Below, piece after piece: positions 60,169-64,000 of a stretch of 64,000 bases of DNA (position 1 is its first letter; each line of letters starts with the position of its first letter). The stretch comes from Massilia sp. Root335 (GTDB lineage Bacteria; Pseudomonadota; Gammaproteobacteria; Burkholderiales; Burkholderiaceae_D). Made by a program: the position numbers and the translations under genes. The stretch covers positions 1,422 through 65,421 of the forward strand of contig NZ_LMCY01000037.1 in assembly GCF_001425685.1 (NCBI RefSeq), in the 5' to 3' direction. The notes beneath the pieces are model-generated. The model saw only the letters and a list, made by a program, of their open reading frames with translations. It was not told where the DNA came from and did no database searches.

Positions 60169-60566
60169 GCTTCGACGGTGCGGCGGGCGACGAGGCTGCG
60201 CACGATGTTCACGAGGCCCCAGCTCGCGCCCATCAAGATCCACACGCTGAACATCGACAGGCGGGGGAAGCCGGCCGTCTCCAGGAAGCCGTAGCTGAAC
60301 GTGACGGCGGCCGTGATGGCGAAGGCGAGGGCGACGCCTTCCAGCAGGCGCAGGCGCTGGTATTCGTCGATGCGCGCGACGTGGCGCGCGATGGCGCGGA
60401 TCATCAGGCCGAAGCCGATCATGGGCAGCAGCAGGACGATGGTGCGCAGCGGCCCGTCGGCCAGCGGCCGGCCGTAGCGGATGGACCCGGCCAGCAGCAC
60501 GACATACACGGCGATCGCCGTCCACAACTCGAACCGGTAAGCCCGGGCCACGCGTTTCTCGTGCAT
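60165..60566 (-). CDS. Four-helix membrane protein of an HTH operon
   Basis: A 133-residue inner-membrane protein with four hydrophobic helices (about 14-30, 40-56, 77-95 and 105-122). AAGGAGGTG before the ATG is a strong ribosome site. It is first in an operon with a 67-aa HTH regulator. The pairing is common in bacteria but function is unknown; the membrane protein may control the regulator. Confidence 0.78.
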   Translation of the reverse strand: MHEKRVARAYRFELWTAIAVYVVLLAGSIRYGRPLADGPLRTIVLLLPMIGFGLMIRAIARHVARIDEYQRLRLLEGVALAFAITAAVTFSYGFLETAGFPRLSMFSVWILMGASWGLVNIVRSLVARRTVEA

Positions 60567-60592
60567 CGCACACCTCCTTTTGATAGAACATC

Positions 60593-60612
60593 ATGTAAAG
60601 TATGCTTTACAT
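60593..60612. promoter_or_regulatory. Palindromic operator ATGTAAAG-N4-CTTTACAT
   Basis: Perfect 8-bp arms (60593-60600 and 60605-60612) flank TATG. The site overlaps the -10 box and the predicted transcription start of the minus-strand operon. An extra half-site CTTTACAT lies at 60645-60652, just upstream of the -35. It is most likely bound by the 67-aa HTH protein as repressor. Confidence 0.75.
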
Positions 60613-60639
60613 CGTAGACGTGCTCCAGGCCGATGTCAA
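60611..60639 (-). promoter_or_regulatory. Sigma-70 promoter of the membrane protein-HTH-hydrolase operon
   Basis: On the minus strand TTGACA (60639-60634) and TACGAT (60616-60611) are 17 bp apart. The operator at 60593-60612 covers the -10 box and start region. Confidence 0.7.
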
Positions 60640-60708
60640 GCTTCCTTTACATCCTTTTTTGGCGCCCGTTCGACTACAATGCTCGCCTCCGTTTTCCTTG
60701 ATGCCGCC

Positions 60709-61965
60709 ATGTCCGAGTCCCGCACCGAAGCACGTTCCCGCCACGCCATCGTCATCGGCGGCGGCCCCGCCGGCCTGATGGCGGCCGAAGTGCTGGCCGC
60801 GGGCGGCGCGCGGGTCGACCTGTACGACGCGATGCCGTCCGTCGGCCGCAAATTCCTCCTGGCCGGCAAGGGCGGCATGAACATCACGCATGCGGAAGGC
60901 TACGATGCGTTCGTCGCCCGCTACGGTGCGCGCGCCGGCGCCGTGCAAGCCTGGCTGGACGCGTTCCCGCCCGGGCAGGTGCGGGCGTGGATCCACGGCC
61001 TCGGCATCGCCACGTTCGTCGGCACGTCCGGCCGCGTGTTCCCGGCCGACATGAAGGCGGCGCCGCTGCTGCGCGCATGGCTGCACCGGCTGCGCGAAAC
61101 CGGCGTCGCGTTCCACATGCGGCACCGGTGGCTGGGCTGGCGCGATGGCGGACTCCTGTTCGCCACGCCCGAGGGCGAGTCGGTCGTTGACACGGCGGGC
61201 GCCGCGACCGTGCTGGCGCTGGGCGGCGCGAGCTGGGCGCGGCTCGGGTCCGATGGCGCCTGGGCGCCGCTGCTGACGCAACGCGGCGTCGAGGTGGCGC
61301 CGCTGGTGCCGTCCAACTGCGGCTTCGATGCCGACTGGAGCGCGCACTTCGCGGAGCGCCATGCGGGCAGTCCGCTGACCACCGTGGCGCTGGCGCTGGA
61401 GGGCGACGCGTTCCGCAAGGGACAGTTCGTCGTGACGAAGACGGGCATCGAAGGGAGCCTCGTGTACGCGCTGTCGGCACCGATCCGCGACCGCATCGCG
61501 CGCGACGGCCGCGCGACCGTCCTGCTGGACCTGTTGCCCGACCACGATCCGCGGCGCGTGCTCGACGAGGTCGCGCGCCCGCGCGGGACGCGCTCGATGG
61601 CCAGCCATCTGCAGAGCCGCCTGGGCATCAAGGGCGTGAAATCGGGCCTGCTGCACGAGTGCCTGAGCAAGGCCGACTACGCGGACCCGGCGAAGCTGGC
61701 GCGGGCGTTGAAGGCCTTGCCGCTCGTGCTGGCGCGCCCGCGTCCGATCGACGAGGCGATCAGCAGCGCGGGCGGTGTGCGCTTCGAGGCACTGGAGGGC
61801 GGGACCATGCTGCGCGGCGTGCCCGGCGTGTTCGTGGCCGGTGAGATGGTCGACTGGGAAGCGCCGACCGGGGGTTATCTGCTGACCGCGTGTTTCGGCA
61901 GCGGACGCGCGGCCGGGCGGGCGGCGCTGGCGTGGCTGGCGCAAGACGTCAATCGTCGAAACTGA
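60709..61965 (+). CDS. YhiN-like flavoprotein
   Basis: A 418-residue FAD-dependent protein of the HI0933/YhiN family, subgroup TIGR03862-like. It has the dinucleotide motif VIGGGPAGLMAAE (about 15-27), GRKFLLAGKGGMNITHAE and a C-terminal GVFVAGEMVDWEAPTGGYLL. Family members are conserved oxidoreductases of unknown reaction. The ATG at 60709 fits the family start; an in-frame ATG at 60679 is the alternative. It overlaps the convergent DUF2807 gene by 17 bp. Confidence 0.87.
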   Translation: MSESRTEARSRHAIVIGGGPAGLMAAEVLAAGGARVDLYDAMPSVGRKFLLAGKGGMNITHAEGYDAFVARYGARAGAVQAWLDAFPPGQVRAWIHGLGIATFVGTSGRVFPADMKAAPLLRAWLHRLRETGVAFHMRHRWLGWRDGGLLFATPEGESVVDTAGAATVLALGGASWARLGSDGAWAPLLTQRGVEVAPLVPSNCGFDADWSAHFAERHAGSPLTTVALALEGDAFRKGQFVVTKTGIEGSLVYALSAPIRDRIARDGRATVLLDLLPDHDPRRVLDEVARPRGTRSMASHLQSRLGIKGVKSGLLHECLSKADYADPAKLARALKALPLVLARPRPIDEAISSAGGVRFEALEGGTMLRGVPGVFVAGEMVDWEAPTGGYLLTACFGSGRAAGRAALAWLAQDVNRRN

Positions 61966-62758
61966 CCGACCCGCTCCCCTTCCGGCTGACCGAGCGTTCG
62001 TCCGGATTGCCGTACACGCGCGCTTCGCCGCTGCCGGACAATTCGACGTGCAGGCGCTTGCGGGCATACACGGCGCTGTCGCCGGAACCCTGTTGCAGCA
62101 GGTCGACCTCGTCGGCGCGCAGGTGGCGCGCGTCCAGGTCGCCCGAGCCGCGCGACTCGGCGTGCAGTTCGCGGCTCGAGCCCACGAGCGTGAGGCGGCC
62201 CGTGCCGATCACGGCGGCATCGACCGTGTCGCTCGTGCCGCCCGTCAGTTCGAGGTCGCCGCTGCCGCGCAGGGCGGCCATGATTTCGCGGTAGCGGCCG
62301 TTGAACCGCATATTGCCGGAACCGTCCAGCGCCACGTCCAGGTGGTCGCCGGCGAAGCCGCTGACGGTGTGCTCGCCGCTGCCGTTGACGCTCAGCGATT
62401 CCAGCGTCGGCAGCGTGACCGTCACCTCGATCGGCGTGCGGTGGCGCAGCAGGATGCCGCGCGGGCCGATGCGCAGCACGTCGCCGTCGATGCTCGTGTC
62501 GATGTTCGCCAGCAGCCGCTGTTCGCCGCGCACTTCGAGCGAAGGCGTCGCGCCCTGGCGCAGCGTGAGGTTGAGGGGGCCGGAGAGGTCGACCTTGGCG
62601 ACGGCCTTGTCGAACGGGCGGCGTTCGGTGGCGACGAGGCGGCTGCCCGGGGGCGACGGGCCGTTCGTGCCGTGGGCGCGCAGCATGCTGTACGACACGC
62701 CGATCAGCAGGAACGCGAGGACCAGGAGGCTGAAACCGATCTTGAGCAAAGCGCGCAT
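61949..62758 (-). CDS. DUF2807 (head GIN domain) protein
   Basis: A 269-residue protein with an N-terminal membrane anchor or signal (FSLLVLAFLLIGVSYSML) and a long right-handed beta-helix of short repeats with G-S-G-D/N/E at each turn (GSGEHTV, GSGNMRF, GSGDLEL, GSGDLDA, GSGEARV), typical of DUF2807. These domains are periplasmic and structurally like bactofilins. It starts 7 bp after the DUF1700 gene and is its operon partner. Confidence 0.87.
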   Translation of the reverse strand: MRALLKIGFSLLVLAFLLIGVSYSMLRAHGTNGPSPPGSRLVATERRPFDKAVAKVDLSGPLNLTLRQGATPSLEVRGEQRLLANIDTSIDGDVLRIGPRGILLRHRTPIEVTVTLPTLESLSVNGSGEHTVSGFAGDHLDVALDGSGNMRFNGRYREIMAALRGSGDLELTGGTSDTVDAAVIGTGRLTLVGSSRELHAESRGSGDLDARHLRADEVDLLQQGSGDSAVYARKRLHVELSGSGEARVYGNPDERSVSRKGSGSVSFDD

Positions 62759-62765
62759 CGTGTCC

Positions 62766-63560
62766 TCAGCTGCCCTTGAGCAGGGATCGGTTCATCTGGA
62801 CGTAGCGCTTCAGGCCGATGAAGGTATAGCGCGTGACGACGAGGGACAACAGGAACAGCGCGATCCCGCCCAGCACGAGGCCGCAGCCGAACAGGGTCTG
62901 CGTCGTGCGCGATTCCGCGTCCATGTCGGTGCTGATGCGCAGCGTGCTGTCCGCGAGCGCCTCGGCGCTGCGCAGGGCGCGCGAGTGCGCGCGCCCGTGG
63001 TCGGCGCCTGCATCGGCCGTGTCGTCGGGCGGCAGCGGGTCGGCGACCTGCGGGCGCTCCTCCTTGACGAGGATGCCGCGGTCGCCGATCTCGACGCGCA
63101 TCTGGCGCCCGCGCCCGTCGTCGTCGATGGTGACGAAGCGGCTCGGCCAGTCCAGCACGAGTTCATTGGCGCCCGCGAGGCCGCTGGCGGTGGTGGCGAT
63201 GCCAGCCAGGTAGAACGTCAGCGCGCATACGTACAGGCAAAGCAGCAGCGCCGAATAGACCAGCGCCGGCACGAGCATGAACAGGTTGAAGATGGCCAAC
63301 CCGACGGCCGACACCATCAGGCGCAGCAGGTTGGCGGGGTTCTTCCTTGCGCTGAACGTGTCCAGGTGCGCGTTCGCGCGCAGGGTCATGGCGATCTTTT
63401 TCGGGTCGTCGAGCTCGCGCGCCACGTCCGGCTCGCCCTGTCCGGCGGCGACGCCGTCCACGAAGCGTTGTTCGTAATAGGCCAGCGTCCTGGCCTGCAC
63501 GTCGGGCGGCAGGCCGAGCATGGCCCGCTTGAGCGCCTCGAGGTATTCCAGTTTGCCCAT
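62766..63560 (-). CDS. DUF1700 membrane protein
   Basis: A 264-residue membrane protein. The N-terminal MGKLEYLEALKRAMLGLPPDVQARTLAYYEQRFVDG and DPKKIA motifs match DUF1700. Three hydrophobic helices follow (about 85-105, 107-130 and near 235-255). DUF1700 and DUF2807 genes commonly go together with a PadR regulator, which is not seen here. The region between helices 2 and 3 is soluble. Confidence 0.85.
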   Translation of the reverse strand: MGKLEYLEALKRAMLGLPPDVQARTLAYYEQRFVDGVAAGQGEPDVARELDDPKKIAMTLRANAHLDTFSARKNPANLLRLMVSAVGLAIFNLFMLVPALVYSALLLCLYVCALTFYLAGIATTASGLAGANELVLDWPSRFVTIDDDGRGRQMRVEIGDRGILVKEERPQVADPLPPDDTADAGADHGRAHSRALRSAEALADSTLRISTDMDAESRTTQTLFGCGLVLGGIALFLLSLVVTRYTFIGLKRYVQMNRSLLKGS

Positions 63561-63582
63561 CAGGACTCCTTCCGGGGCGATA

Positions 63583-63714
63583 TCAGCCGCGGCCGAACGA
63601 CAGCATGGCGTTCAGCGCCGGACTGGCCGCCGCGCCGGGGTGGACCAGAATGATCGTCGCGGCCGCCACGACGGCCAGCAGGGCAAGGGTACGCAAGCCG
63701 AGATGGATGTTCAT
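63583..63714 (-). CDS. 43-aa single-helix small protein
   Basis: A short frame 22 bp upstream of the DUF1700 gene on the same strand. It encodes 43 residues: a basic start (MNIHLGLR), one hydrophobic helix (TLALLAVVAAATIILV) and a short tail ending FGRG. GGCGGA lies about eight bases before the ATG; an in-frame ATG at 63720 is possible. It could lead the DUF1700-DUF2807 operon. No family recognised. Confidence 0.45.
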   Translation of the reverse strand: MNIHLGLRTLALLAVVAAATIILVHPGAAASPALNAMLSFGRG

Positions 63715-63843
63715 TTGCATTTCCGCCAACACTCGTTTCGATGATGCCACTGTACGGAGCGCGGACGGCGCGCGCCACCGCTGTGCGACAGGCTGCGGAT
63801 TTCGCGGGGCAGGGCGCGCCCCGGCGCGACGATCGGCGCGCCG

Positions 63844-64000
63844 TCATCGCGGCGTCGTCCCCATCATGACGCCGGCCGCGGCGACGCCGCTGCGCACGGC
63901 CGCTTCCAGCGTGGCGGGGTAGTCGGATGCCGTGTAGTCGCCGGCCAGCGCCAGGCCTGGCAGGGCGGTCGCGTTGGCCGGACGGGCGAGGGCGGGCGAG
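63844..64000 (-). CDS. hpnE: Hydroxysqualene dehydroxylase (C-terminal part)
   Basis: Only the last 51 residues and stop codon are inside the window. The segment LPGLALAGDYTASDYPATLEAAVRSGVAAA (in parts) is the C-terminal FAD-binding signature of amine-oxidase-like flavoproteins, and the AGDYTASDYPATLE wording is that of HpnE, which makes squalene for hopanoid synthesis. Carotenoid desaturase-like relatives are the alternative. The rest of a hopanoid or squalene locus should lie to the right. Confidence 0.75.
   Translation of the reverse strand, partial: SPALARPANATALPGLALAGDYTASDYPATLEAAVRSGVAAAGVMMGTTPR

Overview
The window looks like a chromosomal segment of a high-GC betaproteobacterium, most likely an Oxalobacteraceae close to Massilia or Duganella. 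The pointers are roughly 70% G+C coding sequence, a PEP-CTERM sorting protein, a thrC-moeA-moaD block, an SDR-type threonine dehydrogenase paired with kbl, a two-cphA cyanophycin locus, and the tail of a hydroxysqualene dehydroxylase gene at the right edge. No rRNA, tRNA, phage, transposase or CRISPR array was recognised. The genus call is inference from gene content, not from a marker gene.

Left part (1-10.5 kb): the 3' part of a very large repeat-rich autotransporter ends at a textbook terminator. It is followed by two glycosyltransferases on the + strand and four translationally coupled (ATGA-overlap) glycosyltransferases on the - strand. 10.6-22.1 kb: a small secreted protein, a large secreted alginate-lyase-like protein followed by a PEP-CTERM protein, a membrane histidine kinase with a REC-PAS-PAS-GGDEF-EAL partner, and small conserved proteins (SYLF, DUF2784, DUF427).

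22.1-27.5 kb is a signalling island. A sigma-54 activator with a degenerate FHA-like N-terminus is divergent from an HTH-ATPase gene, and that gene carries a perfect -24/-12 sigma-54 promoter core. Convergent to the activator lies an operon of a transmembrane Ser/Thr kinase with TPRs and an unrecognised 125-aa protein of clearly lower G+C. An AI-2E-family transporter, a LysE exporter and a metallophosphoesterase follow.

31.2-41.3 kb is a nitrogen-storage locus. It holds an APC amino-acid permease, a haem-oxygenase-like diiron protein, two cyanophycin synthetase genes arranged tail to tail, cyanophycinase and isoaspartyl peptidase. The first synthetase has lost about 70 residues and key motifs of its ATP-grasp half, while its Mur-ligase half is canonical. 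The second has an intact ATP-grasp half and altered Mur-ligase motifs. This suggests a division of labour, perhaps with a modified side-chain amino acid made by the diiron protein.

41.5-47.4 kb: cytochrome c oxidase subunit I with a DUF2244 protein, a YegD-like Hsp70, a DnaQ-like exonuclease and a Sel1-repeat protein. 47.5-56 kb: a 49-aa small-protein gene, then a threonine/serine catabolism group (XRE-cupin regulator, kbl, SDR tdh, sdaA) and thrC-moeA-moaD, separated by palindromic tandem repeat arrays. 56-64 kb: an orphan TRAP binding protein, an M28 peptidase, a self-regulated three-gene operon (membrane protein, HTH, hydrolase) with a clear operator, a YhiN-like flavoprotein, a DUF1700/DUF2807 pair, and the end of hpnE.
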